This document shows, in pieces, positions 8,292-17,735 of a DNA stretch of 64,000 nt. Under the pieces are notes generated by a model. That model made no database searches. It had not been told where the DNA came from and saw nothing but the letters and a program-made list of their open reading frames with translations. A program made the translations under genes and the position numbers. The DNA is from Aliivibrio finisterrensis_A. Lineage in GTDB: Bacteria > Pseudomonadota > Gammaproteobacteria > Enterobacterales > Vibrionaceae. Location of the stretch: the NCBI RefSeq assembly GCF_004167675.1, contig NZ_SEZQ01000001.1. One strand, 5' to 3'. Numbering within the stretch: the first letter of the stretch is position 1; each line of letters begins with the position of its first letter.

Positions 8292-9503
8292 ATGACAATC
8301 GAAATTCTGGTTCCAGATTTACCTGAATCTGTAGCAGACGCTACTGTAGCAACATGGCATAAACAACCTGGTGATGCAGTTGAGCGTGACGAAATACTTG
8401 TAGACATTGAAACAGATAAAGTGGTTCTTGAAGTACCAGCGCCTGAAGCTGGTGTGTTAGAAGCGATTTTAGAAGATGATGGTGCTACGGTTCTTTCTAA
8501 GCAATTAATTGCACGCCTTAAGCCAGGCGCTGTGGTTGGGGAGCCAACAAAGGACGTAGCAACGGATACTGAATCATCACCAGATAAGCGCCATACGGCT
8601 TCTTTATCAGAAGAAAGTAATGATGCGCTAAGTCCAGCGGTTCGCCGTCTACTTGGTGAGCATGATATTGCGCCATCTGATGTGAAGGGTACGGGTGTTG
8701 GTGGTCGCATTACACGTGAAGACGTTGATGCTCATATTGCTGCATTGAAAGCAACACCAAAAGCCGAAAAAGCAGCGGAAGCGCCTGCAGAAGCATTAGC
8801 ACACCGTAGCCAAAAACGCGTACCTATGACACGTCTTCGTAAGACAGTAGCAAAACGTCTACTTGAAGCGAAGAACAACACAGCAATGCTAACAACATTT
8901 AATGAAGTAAACATGAAACCAATCATGGAACTTCGTAAGCAATATCAAGAGCAATTTGAAAAGCGTCATGGTACACGTTTAGGCTTCATGTCTTTCTATG
9001 TGAAAGCCGTAACTGAAGCGCTTAAGCGTTATCCGGAAGTAAATGCGTCAATTGATGGTGATGATATTGTTTATCATAACTACTTTGATATTAGCATGGC
9101 GGTTTCGACACCACGCGGCCTAGTAACTCCAGTACTAAAAGACTGTGATGCACTTGGTTTTGCTGATATTGAAAAAGGCATTAAAGAGCTTGCAATCAAA
9201 GGCCGTGATGGAAAATTAGCGGTTGAAGATTTAATGGGGGGTAACTTTACTATCACTAATGGTGGTGTGTTCGGTTCATTAATGTCTACTCCAATTATTA
9301 ACCCGCCACAAGCTGCAATTTTAGGTATGCATAAAATCCAAGACCGCCCAATGGCTGTTGATGGAAAGGTAGAAATTCTACCAATGATGTACTTAGCATT
9401 GTCTTACGATCACCGTTTAATTGATGGTCGTGAATCAGTAGGTTTCTTGGTAACAATTAAAGAATTACTGGAAGACCCTGCTCGTTTATTACTGGATGTT
9501 TAG
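8292..9503 (+). CDS. sucB: Dihydrolipoyllysine succinyltransferase (2-oxoglutarate dehydrogenase E2)
   Basis: Core of the 2-oxoglutarate dehydrogenase complex. It accepts the succinyl group on lipoyl-lysine and passes it to CoA. The single N-terminal lipoyl domain has the lipoylated lysine in DIETDKVVLEV (near residue 43). A peripheral subunit-binding domain follows (SPAVRRLLGEHDI...GTGVGGRITREDV), then an Ala/Pro/Glu-rich linker and the catalytic domain ending with SYDHRLIDGRE, which holds the active-site His. Length is 403 residues (405 in E. coli). It lies 19 bases after sucA. The E3 subunit (lpd) is not in the window. Confidence 0.97.
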   Translation: MTIEILVPDLPESVADATVATWHKQPGDAVERDEILVDIETDKVVLEVPAPEAGVLEAILEDDGATVLSKQLIARLKPGAVVGEPTKDVATDTESSPDKRHTASLSEESNDALSPAVRRLLGEHDIAPSDVKGTGVGGRITREDVDAHIAALKATPKAEKAAEAPAEALAHRSQKRVPMTRLRKTVAKRLLEAKNNTAMLTTFNEVNMKPIMELRKQYQEQFEKRHGTRLGFMSFYVKAVTEALKRYPEVNASIDGDDIVYHNYFDISMAVSTPRGLVTPVLKDCDALGFADIEKGIKELAIKGRDGKLAVEDLMGGNFTITNGGVFGSLMSTPIINPPQAAILGMHKIQDRPMAVDGKVEILPMMYLALSYDHRLIDGRESVGFLVTIKELLEDPARLLLDV

Positions 9504-9526
9504 TCATAACATTTAGTTATAAACAA

Positions 9527-9550
9527 AGGCTGCCATGCTCACGGCAGCCT
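9527..9550 (+). promoter_or_regulatory. Hairpin between sucB and sucC
   Basis: AGGCTGCC (9527-9534) pairs perfectly with GGCAGCCT (9543-9550) around an 8-base loop. The following bases (CTTATTCAACTT) are only moderately T-rich, so this may be a partial attenuator or an RNA-stability hairpin within the 152-base sucB-sucC gap. Confidence 0.55.
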
Positions 9551-9655
9551 CTTATTCAACTTCATTATTGGATAAAAAATAGAAAGATGCCTTAGAGCGT
9601 CTTAGGACATTAAAAATTCCCAGCAAAGGGAATAACATAAAATGGATAGAACATA

Positions 9656-10822
9656 ATGAACTTACATGAATATCAAGCAAAGCAACTCTTTGCAGAATAT
9701 GGCCTTCCTGTACCTGAGGGTTATGCTTGCGATACACCTCAAGAGGCTTTTGAAGCCGCAGGCCGTATTAGTACCGCTAAAAAAGTAGTTAAGTGTCAAG
9801 TACACGCTGGTGGCCGTGGTAAAGCGGGCGGTGTTGAACTGCACGATACCAAAGAGGGCGTAAAAGAGTTTGCTCAAAAGTGGTTAGGTAAAAATCTAGT
9901 AACTTTCCAAACGGATGCTAACGGACAACCAGTAACGAAAGTTTTGGTTGAAGAAGCATCAAACATTGCAAACGAATTATATTTAGGTGCGGTTGTTGAC
10001 CGTGCTACGCGTCGTATCGTTTTCATGGCATCTACTGAAGGTGGTGTGGATATCGAGAAGATTGCTGAAGAAACGCCAGAGTTAATTCACCAAGCAGCGA
10101 TTGATCCATTAGTAGGACCTCAAGCTTTCCAAGGTCGTGAATTAGCATTTAAGCTTGGTCTTGAAGGCGATCAAATTAAGCAATTTGTTAAGATCTTTTT
10201 AGGTCTTGGCAATATGTTCGCTGAGTACGACTTAGCGCTACTGGAAATTAACCCTCTTGTTGTGACAGCAGAAGGCAACCTTTTGTGCCTAGATGGTAAA
10301 ATTAACATTGATTCAAATGCTATGTACCGTCAACCAAAGCTGCGTGAAATGCACGATCCATCTCAAGAAGATGAACGCGAAGCACATGCTGCACAGTGGG
10401 AACTAAACTACGTTGCTCTAGATGGCAGCATTGGTTGTATGGTTAACGGTGCTGGTCTTGCTATGGGCACAATGGACATTGTGAACCTACACGGTGGTCA
10501 ACCTGCTAACTTCCTTGATGTTGGCGGCGGTGCAACAAAAGAACGTGTAACAGAAGCGTTCAAAATTATTCTATCAGACAGCAATGTTAAAGCGGTTCTA
10601 GTAAACATCTTTGGTGGTATTGTACGTTGTGACCTAATTGCAGATGGCATCATTGGTGCTGTTGAAGAAGTGGGTGTAGAAGTTCCTGTTGTTGTTCGCC
10701 TTGAAGGTAACAATGCACCACTAGGTTCACAAAAACTGGCTGAAAGTGGCCTTAATATCATTGCAGCGACGTCATTAACTGAAGCCGCTGAAAAAGTTGT
10801 TGCTGCTGCGGAGGGCAAATAA
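9656..10822 (+). CDS. sucC: Succinyl-CoA synthetase beta subunit (ADP-forming)
   Basis: With SucD it converts succinyl-CoA to succinate with substrate-level phosphorylation. The 388-residue length equals E. coli SucC. An ATP-grasp domain opens the protein (MNLHEYQAKQLFAEYGLPVPEG, shown here as the family start), with KCQVHAGGRGKAGGV for nucleotide binding and EINPLVV for metal binding. The C-terminal ligase domain has FLDVGGGA and NIFGGIVRCD, which contacts the phosphohistidine. The sucD ATG overlaps its stop by one base, so the subunits are probably translationally coupled. Confidence 0.97.
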   Translation: MNLHEYQAKQLFAEYGLPVPEGYACDTPQEAFEAAGRISTAKKVVKCQVHAGGRGKAGGVELHDTKEGVKEFAQKWLGKNLVTFQTDANGQPVTKVLVEEASNIANELYLGAVVDRATRRIVFMASTEGGVDIEKIAEETPELIHQAAIDPLVGPQAFQGRELAFKLGLEGDQIKQFVKIFLGLGNMFAEYDLALLEINPLVVTAEGNLLCLDGKINIDSNAMYRQPKLREMHDPSQEDEREAHAAQWELNYVALDGSIGCMVNGAGLAMGTMDIVNLHGGQPANFLDVGGGATKERVTEAFKIILSDSNVKAVLVNIFGGIVRCDLIADGIIGAVEEVGVEVPVVVRLEGNNAPLGSQKLAESGLNIIAATSLTEAAEKVVAAAEGK

Positions 10823-11694
10823 TGTCTGTACTAATTAATAAAGATACAAAAGTTATCTGCCAAGGATTCACTGGTGGTCAAGGTACGTTCCATTCAGAGC
10901 AAGCACTTGAGTACGGAACAAAAATGGTTGGTGGTGTATCACCAGGTAAAGGCGGTCAAGTTCACCTTGGTCTTCCTGTATTTAACACCGTTCGTGATGC
11001 TGTAGAAGCAACTGGCGCAACGGCTTCTGTTATTTATGTACCGGCTCCTTTCTGTAAAGACGCAATTCTTGAAGCAATCGATGCGGGCATTAAGCTTATC
11101 GTAACGATTACAGAAGGCATTCCAACCCTTGATCTTCTTGACGTTAAAGTTCGTCTAGATGCTGAAGGTGTAGTAATGATTGGTCCTAACTGTCCGGGTG
11201 TTATCACTCCTGACGAATGTAAGATTGGTATCATGCCTGGACACATTCATAAAAAAGGTAAAGTTGGTATTGTATCTCGTTCAGGCACGCTGACTTATGA
11301 AGCAGTTAAGCAAACAACAGATGAAGGCTTTGGCCAATCAACGTGTGTTGGTATCGGTGGTGACCCAATCCCTGGTTCAAACTTCATTGATATCTTAAAA
11401 CTGTTCCAAGAAGATCCAGAAACAGAAGCAATTGTAATGATTGGTGAGATCGGCGGAACAGCGGAAGAGGAAGCGGCTGAGTTCATTAAGCACAATGTGA
11501 CTAAGCCAGTAGTGTCTTACATTGCAGGTGTGACAGCTCCACCAGGTAAGCGTATGGGTCATGCTGGTGCGATAATTTCTGGTGGTAAAGGAACAGCTGA
11601 AGATAAGTTCGCTGCATTAGAAGAAGCTGGCGTTAAAACAGTAAAAAGTCTTGCTGATATCGGTAAAGCACTGCGCGAAGTGACTGGTTGGTAA
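10822..11694 (+). CDS. sucD: Succinyl-CoA synthetase alpha subunit
   Basis: Alpha subunit carrying the catalytic phosphohistidine and the CoA site. A Rossmann CoA-binding domain opens the protein (GFTGGQGTFHSEQAL), with GPNCPGVI and SRSGTLTYE following. The phosphorylated His sits in AGVTAPPGKRMGHAGAI near residue 247. Length is 290 residues, the usual size. It is the last gene of the sdh-suc series and is followed by a terminator. Confidence 0.97.
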   Translation: MSVLINKDTKVICQGFTGGQGTFHSEQALEYGTKMVGGVSPGKGGQVHLGLPVFNTVRDAVEATGATASVIYVPAPFCKDAILEAIDAGIKLIVTITEGIPTLDLLDVKVRLDAEGVVMIGPNCPGVITPDECKIGIMPGHIHKKGKVGIVSRSGTLTYEAVKQTTDEGFGQSTCVGIGGDPIPGSNFIDILKLFQEDPETEAIVMIGEIGGTAEEEAAEFIKHNVTKPVVSYIAGVTAPPGKRMGHAGAIISGGKGTAEDKFAALEEAGVKTVKSLADIGKALREVTGW

Positions 11695-11721
11695 TCATTT
11701 AAACCAATACATGAATAAAAC

Positions 11722-11755
11722 AAAAGCCATTTATAGAAATATGAATGGTTTTTTT
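11722..11755 (+). terminator. Terminator after sucD
   Basis: AAAAGCCATT (11722-11731) pairs with AATGGTTTTT (from 11744) around a 12-base loop, and the T-run continues to 11755. Confidence 0.75.
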
Positions 11756-12013
11756 GTACTTGTTACTCTATGAAACATTTGCTTACAAATATAATGAGTG
11801 AAACAAGTATAAACAATAACCAATCCTCTGATAAGATTTGACGCTTTTCTTTCTCAGGATACCCCCCATACCTATCTAAATAAGTATATGATTTATTAAA
11901 TAATCAAGTCACTTATTCAGAACCGTATAACACAACTCAAAGAATGAATAGCATTTAATATCAAGTTCACTATTGGTATGAATTATTATTAGTTATTTAA
12001 TTTGAGAATACAT
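11756..12013. other. AT-rich gap before the chemoreceptor gene
   Basis: About 260 bases with no open frame of note and no structure I can support. It presumably holds the promoter of the following chemoreceptor, but I could not identify a convincing sigma28- or sigma70-type pair. Confidence 0.4.
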
Positions 12014-13624
12014 ATGCACCTTAATACTACAACTAAGTATGTCATTATTTATCTTATTTTTTCTGCTGCAATGTTTGGGTCTATTATTATGGGCGCATAC
12101 AACGTTAGGTATACGTTAGAAACAAATAACGTAACAAGGTTAGAAAACTTACTTACAAACGCTAAAAATACAATTGCGACTTTAGAGCAAAAAGTGGTAT
12201 CGGGTGAGTTGGATGAAAGTAAAGCAAAGAAATTAGCCAGCGAATTAATGCAAAGTTATGCGTACTCAGATAATGAATGTATTTGGATGACGGATGAAAA
12301 TCTAGTCTTTTTAGCTGCACCTTTAGATCCTCAAATTATCGGTCAGTCGTTTGAAAGTATTGTCAGTCATGAAGCAAAAAGTCATATTCTTAGTAACCTT
12401 ACTGTTGCAGGGCAGGTTATTACCTACTCTTGGTTTACAACACGAGAGAACATCACTACAGAAGTAAAATCTATAGCAGTTAAAACTAAGCATTGGAATT
12501 GGTATTTAGGTAGTGGTGTTCAAGAGAAAAAAGTAAATGACACTTTTAAAGCTTTTCTTCTTGAGGGCCTAGCCATAGGCTTCATTGTTAATTTATTTAT
12601 TGGTTTTGCTATGTTTTTTGCGGTACGAAAATATAATAAAACATTAGGTAATGATCCTGAGGTTATTTTAAATGTTATTGACCGTATTTCTCGTGGCGAT
12701 TTAACACACATCAATGCAACAAGTGAGCGTCATATTGGGATTTATGGTCGTATTCTTGAGATGGCGCAAAGCATTAAAGAACTTGTAACTGATATTAATA
12801 AGCTAACCCTTGAGTTAAGTGAGTCATCTCATCATTTATCTTCTTCAGCTCATACAATGAACATCAGTATGAAGTCTCAAATGGATCAATTAGGGCAAGC
12901 GGCTGTAGCGACAGACCAAATAGTGGTTAGTGTTGATGAAGTAACTAAAAGTGCGATTCAGGCTTCTGATTCGGCTTTAGACGTTAATCAGACTTCAAGT
13001 CATTGTATTAATACTATTGGGGATATGAATAGTGATATGCAAACATTAGCAGTTAATATTCAAGATGTTTCATTAGTTATTGGGAACCTACAAGTTAAAA
13101 CCGAGAACATAGGTAGTATATTAGATGTGATCCGTAGCATTGCAGATCAAACTAATTTGCTAGCCTTAAACGCGGCGATTGAAGCAGCAAGAGCTGGAGA
13201 AAGTGGGAGAGGTTTTGCCGTTGTTGCAGATGAAGTGAGATTGCTTGCGAGTCGAACTCAAGACAGTACCTCGCAAATATCGACGATGATTGCAGAATTG
13301 CAAAATGAAGCGGTAAAATCAGTAACCTTGATGCAAAGTAACTCAGATGATGCACATCAAATTGCAGAGAAGACGGTGGATACCCAACACACAGTCAGTT
13401 CTATTTTTGAATCTGTTGCGGTTATTCAAACAATGAATAGCCAAATTTCAGTGTCAGCAGAAGAGCAACTAGTGGCAACATCGAGCGTAAACCAATTAAT
13501 TTCAGAAATTAATATTTTTGCAAAAGGAAACGCATTAGATGTTGATGCGACAGAAAAAGAGTCGGAGCGCTTAGGTGAAATGGCCGATAATTTAACGGCA
13601 ATAGTGAGTCGATTTAAACTCTAA
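12014..13624 (+). CDS. Methyl-accepting chemotaxis protein with sCache_2-type sensor
   Basis: Inner-membrane chemoreceptor that signals to CheA/CheW. The first transmembrane helix spans about residues 7-28. The periplasmic part (about 29-180) fits a single Cache domain of the sCache_2 type, with a CIWMTDEN strand, a PLDPQIIGQSF segment and the closing WNWYLGSGVQEKKV. The second helix spans about 182-206. The C-terminal coiled coil carries the conserved hairpin tip (QTNLLALNAAIEAARAGE, near residue 378). I start at the ATG at 12014; a TTG at 12002 in frame is less likely. No HAMP domain is obvious. The ligand is unknown; this fold often binds small carboxylates. The C-terminus lacks an NWETF-type CheR tether. 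Confidence 0.92.
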   Translation: MHLNTTTKYVIIYLIFSAAMFGSIIMGAYNVRYTLETNNVTRLENLLTNAKNTIATLEQKVVSGELDESKAKKLASELMQSYAYSDNECIWMTDENLVFLAAPLDPQIIGQSFESIVSHEAKSHILSNLTVAGQVITYSWFTTRENITTEVKSIAVKTKHWNWYLGSGVQEKKVNDTFKAFLLEGLAIGFIVNLFIGFAMFFAVRKYNKTLGNDPEVILNVIDRISRGDLTHINATSERHIGIYGRILEMAQSIKELVTDINKLTLELSESSHHLSSSAHTMNISMKSQMDQLGQAAVATDQIVVSVDEVTKSAIQASDSALDVNQTSSHCINTIGDMNSDMQTLAVNIQDVSLVIGNLQVKTENIGSILDVIRSIADQTNLLALNAAIEAARAGESGRGFAVVADEVRLLASRTQDSTSQISTMIAELQNEAVKSVTLMQSNSDDAHQIAEKTVDTQHTVSSIFESVAVIQTMNSQISVSAEEQLVATSSVNQLISEINIFAKGNALDVDATEKESERLGEMADNLTAIVSRFKL

Positions 13625-13633
13625 GGAAGGTAA

Positions 13634-13669
13634 ATAAAAGCAATACGAACCATATCGTATTGCTTTTAT
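13634..13669. terminator. Bidirectional terminator between chemoreceptor gene and znuB
   Basis: A perfect 15-pair stem (13634-13648 with 13655-13669) around a 6-base loop, with A/T-rich ends on both sides, serving two convergent genes. Confidence 0.85.
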
Positions 13670-13681
13670 TCTTTGTGATGT

Positions 13682-14467
13682 TTAGCTATGCGCCTTTTTT
13701 AACTGGCTTAGCATAAATATAGCAGCCCCAGAAACGACAATAGAAGGACCTGCAGGGGTATCATAATGCCAAGATAATGCTAAGCCTGCCATTACTGCGA
13801 TACAACCAAAAATAGAAGCAAGTACTACCATTTGCTCTGGAGAACGTGAAAATCGGCGAGCAGTTGCAGCTGGAATGATAAGTAAAGACGTAATAATTAA
13901 CGCGCCGACAAACTTCATCGAAATCGCAATCACTAAACCAACCATTAACATTAAAACTAAACGCATTAATTCCACATTAACGCCTTCGACCTGAGCTAAT
14001 TCTTCGCTGATTGTTGATGAAAGTAATGGACGCCATACCAAAAATATTAAGCCAAGAACAATGAACACACCAGTATAAATATAGAGTAAATCATCGTAAG
14101 TGACCGCCAGCAGATCCCCGAACAAATATGACATTAAGTCGACTCGGACATTATCTAAAAAACTAACAGCGACTAGTCCTAATGAAAGTGAACTATGAGC
14201 CAATATTCCAAGTAATGTATCGGTTGCCACTAAACGTTGTTTTTGTAAGGTAACCAATAACAAAGCAATAGCAACACAACAAACGACTAAAGCTAGGTTT
14301 AAATTAATATCAAATAGAAAACCAAGAGATAAACCAAGTAGAGAGGCGTGAGCTAACGTATCACCAAAATAAGCCATTTTTCGCCATACAACGAAAGAGC
14401 CTAAAGGGCCAGCAAGTAATGCAATACCTAAGCCTGCTAATAGTGCAGGAAGTAAAAATTCAATCAT
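13682..14467 (-). CDS. znuB: Zinc ABC transporter permease
   Basis: Membrane permease of the high-affinity ZnuABC zinc importer. The 261 residues are almost entirely hydrophobic helices. It begins MIEFLLPALLAGLGIALLAG and holds the conserved YFGDTLAHASLLGLSLG segment with its metal-path His and Asp. It overlaps znuC by four bases (ATGA), so the two are translationally coupled. Transcription is away from znuA, from the shared Zur-controlled region. Confidence 0.96.
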   Translation of the reverse strand: MIEFLLPALLAGLGIALLAGPLGSFVVWRKMAYFGDTLAHASLLGLSLGFLFDINLNLALVVCCVAIALLLVTLQKQRLVATDTLLGILAHSSLSLGLVAVSFLDNVRVDLMSYLFGDLLAVTYDDLLYIYTGVFIVLGLIFLVWRPLLSSTISEELAQVEGVNVELMRLVLMLMVGLVIAISMKFVGALIITSLLIIPAATARRFSRSPEQMVVLASIFGCIAVMAGLALSWHYDTPAGPSIVVSGAAIFMLSQLKKAHS

Positions 14468-15234
14468 GAAGAGGCCTTTTTATTCTTACTGCAGCACGAG
14501 CCATCAGCAGGTTCACCGGATAGATTATGATCATGGTGGTGGTTATGATGATAAAACGCCAATTGTTGATCTCGTTGCTGACCAAATAATGCAATGTATT
14601 TGGGGTGCTTAGAGATAGATTCTGGAGCACCAGAGCAGCAGATGTGATGCTGAAGACAAATAACCTCATCTGTTTTTGCCATAACCAGATGCAAATCGTG
14701 TGACACCATAAATACGGCACAATTAAAGCGGTGACGAATGGATTCAATTAAAGCGTACAGGCTTATTTGCCCTTGAACATCAACACCTTGAGCTGGTTCA
14801 TCAAGAACAAGAAGATCAGGGCGTTGTAATAATGCTCTTGCGAATAATACGCGCTGCGATTCACCACCAGACAACTTGTGCATATTTGAATGAAGTAGAT
14901 GTTCAGCTTCGACTAACTTTAGAGCATCAAGATGTTCTTGTTGGCTGTATTTTCCTGCTAATTTTAAGAAACCATTAACCGTTAAAGGTAAGGAATCATT
15001 TAAATGTAGTTTTTGAGGAACATAACCAATACGAAGTTTTTTATTTCGATTTATTGTTCCACTGGTTGGTTTCTGCAAGCCAAGAATGGTTTTTACTAAC
15101 GTAGACTTTCCTGCACCATTAGGGCCTATAAGAGTGATGATCTTGTTTGGTTCGATAGTTAAAGAAACGTTATCTATCACATGGCGCCCATCAAAGACCA
15201 CACAAACATCTTGTAAATTGAGTAAAGAAGTCAT
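14464..15234 (-). CDS. znuC: Zinc ABC transporter ATP-binding protein
   Basis: ATPase of the zinc importer. Walker A is GPNGAGKST, the signature is LSGGESQRV, and Walker B is LLVLDEPAQGVD, followed by the switch His (VSHDLH). After the nucleotide-binding domain is a histidine- and cysteine-rich tail (HHNHHHDHN and SCCS) likely to bind zinc. Length is 256 residues. It is the first gene of the znuCB unit, divergent from znuA across 88 bases. Confidence 0.97.
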   Translation of the reverse strand: MTSLLNLQDVCVVFDGRHVIDNVSLTIEPNKIITLIGPNGAGKSTLVKTILGLQKPTSGTINRNKKLRIGYVPQKLHLNDSLPLTVNGFLKLAGKYSQQEHLDALKLVEAEHLLHSNMHKLSGGESQRVLFARALLQRPDLLVLDEPAQGVDVQGQISLYALIESIRHRFNCAVFMVSHDLHLVMAKTDEVICLQHHICCSGAPESISKHPKYIALFGQQRDQQLAFYHHNHHHDHNLSGEPADGSCCSKNKKASS

Positions 15235-15265
15235 TTTTAAATAAGAGTCGTTTGCAATTAGTAAG

Positions 15266-15280
15266 TGTTATAATGTAACA
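15266..15280. promoter_or_regulatory. Zur-type operator between znuC and znuA
   Basis: TGTTATAATGTAACA has palindromic TGTTA/TAACA arms and closely resembles the Zur box of other gammaproteobacterial znu regions. Its position between the divergent znuC and znuA starts would let Zur repress both units when zinc is sufficient. Confidence 0.7.
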
Positions 15281-15322
15281 TTTTAGAAATCCAATCGCTA
15301 TCACATTTTTTAAGAGAAGCAA

Positions 15323-16216
15323 ATGAGAAGAAATATTCAATTAACCTTACTGTGTATGTTTACCTTTTTGAGCGGAACAGCACAAGCTATGACAGTATTA
15401 TCGTCAGTAAAGCCAATTAATCTCATTGTTCAGGAATTAACAAACGGTATTTCTGACACTTCTTATCTTGTACCAAGTGGGGCATCTCCACACGATTATG
15501 CTTTGCGTCCATCGGATATTAGAAAGGTAAAGCAAGCTGATGTTGTTATTTGGTATGGAAATGACTTAGAACCTTTTTTAAGCAAAATAATTGCAGATAA
15601 AAAAAATGTCATCACGATCAGTGAATTTCCTTCAGTTGATTTTTATCATTTTGATGAGCATGGGGAAGAGGGACACTCTCATGAAGATGGTCATCATCAT
15701 AGTACCGATCCACATTTTTGGTTAGGTCCAAAGGAATCGTTAGGTGTAGCAAAAGAGATAACTCAACAACTGATCAAAATTGATCCATTGAATAAAGAGC
15801 AATATGAGTCTAACCTTACAGCCTTTGAAAATAAGTTAACACAGGCTGTGAAGACTATTTCAAATCAATTAAAACCAGTGCAAGACAAAGGTTACTTTGT
15901 TTTTCATGATGCATATGGTTATTTTGAACGTTATTTTGGAATGAATAACTTGGGGCACTTTACGGTGAGTCCGGATAGAAAACCGGGTGCGAAATCTTTG
16001 ATTAAAATAAAAAAATCGCTTTTAAATCAACAAGCAGTATGTGTATTTTCTGAACCTCAGTTTGAGCCAGCAATAGTGACAACTATTACCAGAGGAACAG
16101 AAGTTAATAAGGGAGAACTTGATCCTTTAGCCATACAGCAATCAGATGAAGTAGGAGCATATTTTATATTTCTATCAACTATCAGTAATGAGTTATCACG
16201 TTGTTTAAGTCAATAA
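15323..16216 (+). CDS. znuA: Periplasmic zinc-binding protein
   Basis: Solute-binding component that captures Zn(II) in the periplasm for ZnuBC. A signal peptide ends near residue 22 (TAQA). SGASPHDYALRPSD carries a metal-ligand His, and a His/Asp/Glu-rich loop (HEDGHHHSTDPHFW region, about residues 112-132) is typical of zinc rather than manganese binding proteins. FHDAYGYFERYFG and FSEPQF carry later ligands. Length is 297 residues. Its 3' end overlaps the next gene by 16 bases. Confidence 0.95.
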   Translation: MRRNIQLTLLCMFTFLSGTAQAMTVLSSVKPINLIVQELTNGISDTSYLVPSGASPHDYALRPSDIRKVKQADVVIWYGNDLEPFLSKIIADKKNVITISEFPSVDFYHFDEHGEEGHSHEDGHHHSTDPHFWLGPKESLGVAKEITQQLIKIDPLNKEQYESNLTAFENKLTQAVKTISNQLKPVQDKGYFVFHDAYGYFERYFGMNNLGHFTVSPDRKPGAKSLIKIKKSLLNQQAVCVFSEPQFEPAIVTTITRGTEVNKGELDPLAIQQSDEVGAYFIFLSTISNELSRCLSQ

Positions 16217-17553
16217 AATATAAAGAAGCAGTTACAGCAAGATTAGGCACGCTATCCAAAAGGCATAAATTCGCGTTATTGTCGTTATCATTGTTTACGT
16301 GTGCCATTTTGATCTGGGAGCCTACACATAATCGACACAGCACCTCTTCAGAACCCATTAGAGGTCAGGTTAAGTTATCTAGTGAAAATTTACAGACATT
16401 AGCCGATCAAAATAGTGAGCCCGTAGGGACTATTTTTGAGCCTGATGATCCTGATTTCAATGCACCAAAAGATGAATTAGATCAGCAAATAGATGCTCAA
16501 GATATTGTTCATTCACACACTGTTGCGTCTGGGGAAACTCTAGGAGAGATCTTTAATCAATATGCATTGCCTATATCTGATATGTATGCATTACTTGCTG
16601 TAAATAAATCGGCAGCAAACATGCGTGTTGGTGTTGATTTAGAGTGGCAGCAAGATGAAAATGGCAAACTTATAGAGTTACAGATCCATCGAAATATTAA
16701 AGACACCGATGTGTATTCTTGGATCGATGGTAAATACAGCTTTACTCAAAAGGAAGAGAAAGGAGAGATCAAACCTGTTTTTCTTTCTGGTCGAGTAACC
16801 AGTAACTTTTATAACTCTGCGCGTTCAGCAGGGCTTACTCCAGGGCAAATTCAAACATTAGCAAAACAGCTACAATGGAAGTTTGATTTTGGTAAAGAAG
16901 CTCGAAAAGGGGATAAATTTGCGGTTGAAATTAATAAAGAGTTTATTGATGGTAAAGCCGTGTCCTCTGGTGATGTTGAAGCTGTCTTGTATCAAAATGG
17001 TACTCGAGAAATTACACTGATTAAACACACTGATGGGAATTATTATGATGTGCAAGGGCGCAGTTTAAACCGTGCTTTAGAACGCTATCCCACACATCAG
17101 CGTTTTAGAATTAGTTCATCATTTAATCCGTATCGTAAACACCCAGTGACAGGGCGAATTTCTCCACATAATGGTACTGACTTTGCCGCCCCTGTGGGTA
17201 CATCAGTGTATGCCAGTGGAGACGGTGTTGTGGTAAGAGCGCTACATCATCCATTGGCTGGTAACTATGTTGTTATTAAACATGGGCGTGAATACATGAC
17301 ACGTTATCTTCACCTAAGTAAAATATTAGTGAAGAAAGGGCAAAAAGTATCCATGGGTGACAAAATTGCATTGAGTGGTAATTCTGGTCGCTCGACTGGA
17401 CCACATTTGCATTATGAACTGATTAAAAATGGTCGTGCAGTGAACTCCATGAAAGTCCCGCTACCTCAAGCATCACCAGTAAAAGAATCTGAAAGAGCGA
17501 AATTTAAGCAACAGGCAAGATTGACGATTGATGCTTTACGAGATCAAGTTTAA
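16201..17553 (+). CDS. mepM: Murein DD-endopeptidase, M23 family (MepM/YebA-like)
   Basis: Cleaves D-Ala-mDAP cross-links so new glycan strands can be inserted. A single N-terminal anchor helix (about residues 24-40) leads to a periplasmic region with a LysM-like or OapA-like segment (HTVASGETLGEIFNQY), then a linker and a C-terminal LytM/M23 peptidase domain. The zinc ligands are visible in PHNGTDFA and in HLHYE. The order znuA-mepM is the same as in E. coli. The start is a TTG at 16201 inside znuA: an in-frame stop lies at 16189-16191 and there is no nearby ATG or GTG, so this weak start may couple or limit translation. Co-transcription with znuA suggests coupling to zinc supply. Confidence 0.93.
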   Translation: MFKSIKYKEAVTARLGTLSKRHKFALLSLSLFTCAILIWEPTHNRHSTSSEPIRGQVKLSSENLQTLADQNSEPVGTIFEPDDPDFNAPKDELDQQIDAQDIVHSHTVASGETLGEIFNQYALPISDMYALLAVNKSAANMRVGVDLEWQQDENGKLIELQIHRNIKDTDVYSWIDGKYSFTQKEEKGEIKPVFLSGRVTSNFYNSARSAGLTPGQIQTLAKQLQWKFDFGKEARKGDKFAVEINKEFIDGKAVSSGDVEAVLYQNGTREITLIKHTDGNYYDVQGRSLNRALERYPTHQRFRISSSFNPYRKHPVTGRISPHNGTDFAAPVGTSVYASGDGVVVRALHHPLAGNYVVIKHGREYMTRYLHLSKILVKKGQKVSMGDKIALSGNSGRSTGPHLHYELIKNGRAVNSMKVPLPQASPVKESERAKFKQQARLTIDALRDQV

Positions 17554-17573
17554 GTAACCATATTAACCTGTAT

Positions 17574-17612
17574 AGCCCTTTCTATTTAAAAGAATAGAAA
17601 GGGCTTTTTTTT
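17574..17612 (+). terminator. Terminator after mepM
   Basis: A perfect 13-pair stem, AGCCCTTTCTATT (17574-17586) with AATAGAAAGGGCT (17593-17605), followed by a T-run. Confidence 0.9.
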
Positions 17613-17735
17613 GTTGGGAACCTATTTAGCAGTAATAGGCTCTACGAATGAATGAATCATCTTAGTATTCATTGCTATATAGAAAGAGTTTTCCTATCAT
17701 GTTGATACTTTTTCTTTATACTTCAAGGCGAGTAG

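Noticed and set aside
12002..12013. Upstream TTG start for the first chemoreceptor
   Set aside because: The ATG at 12014 gives a normal N-terminus just before the first transmembrane helix.
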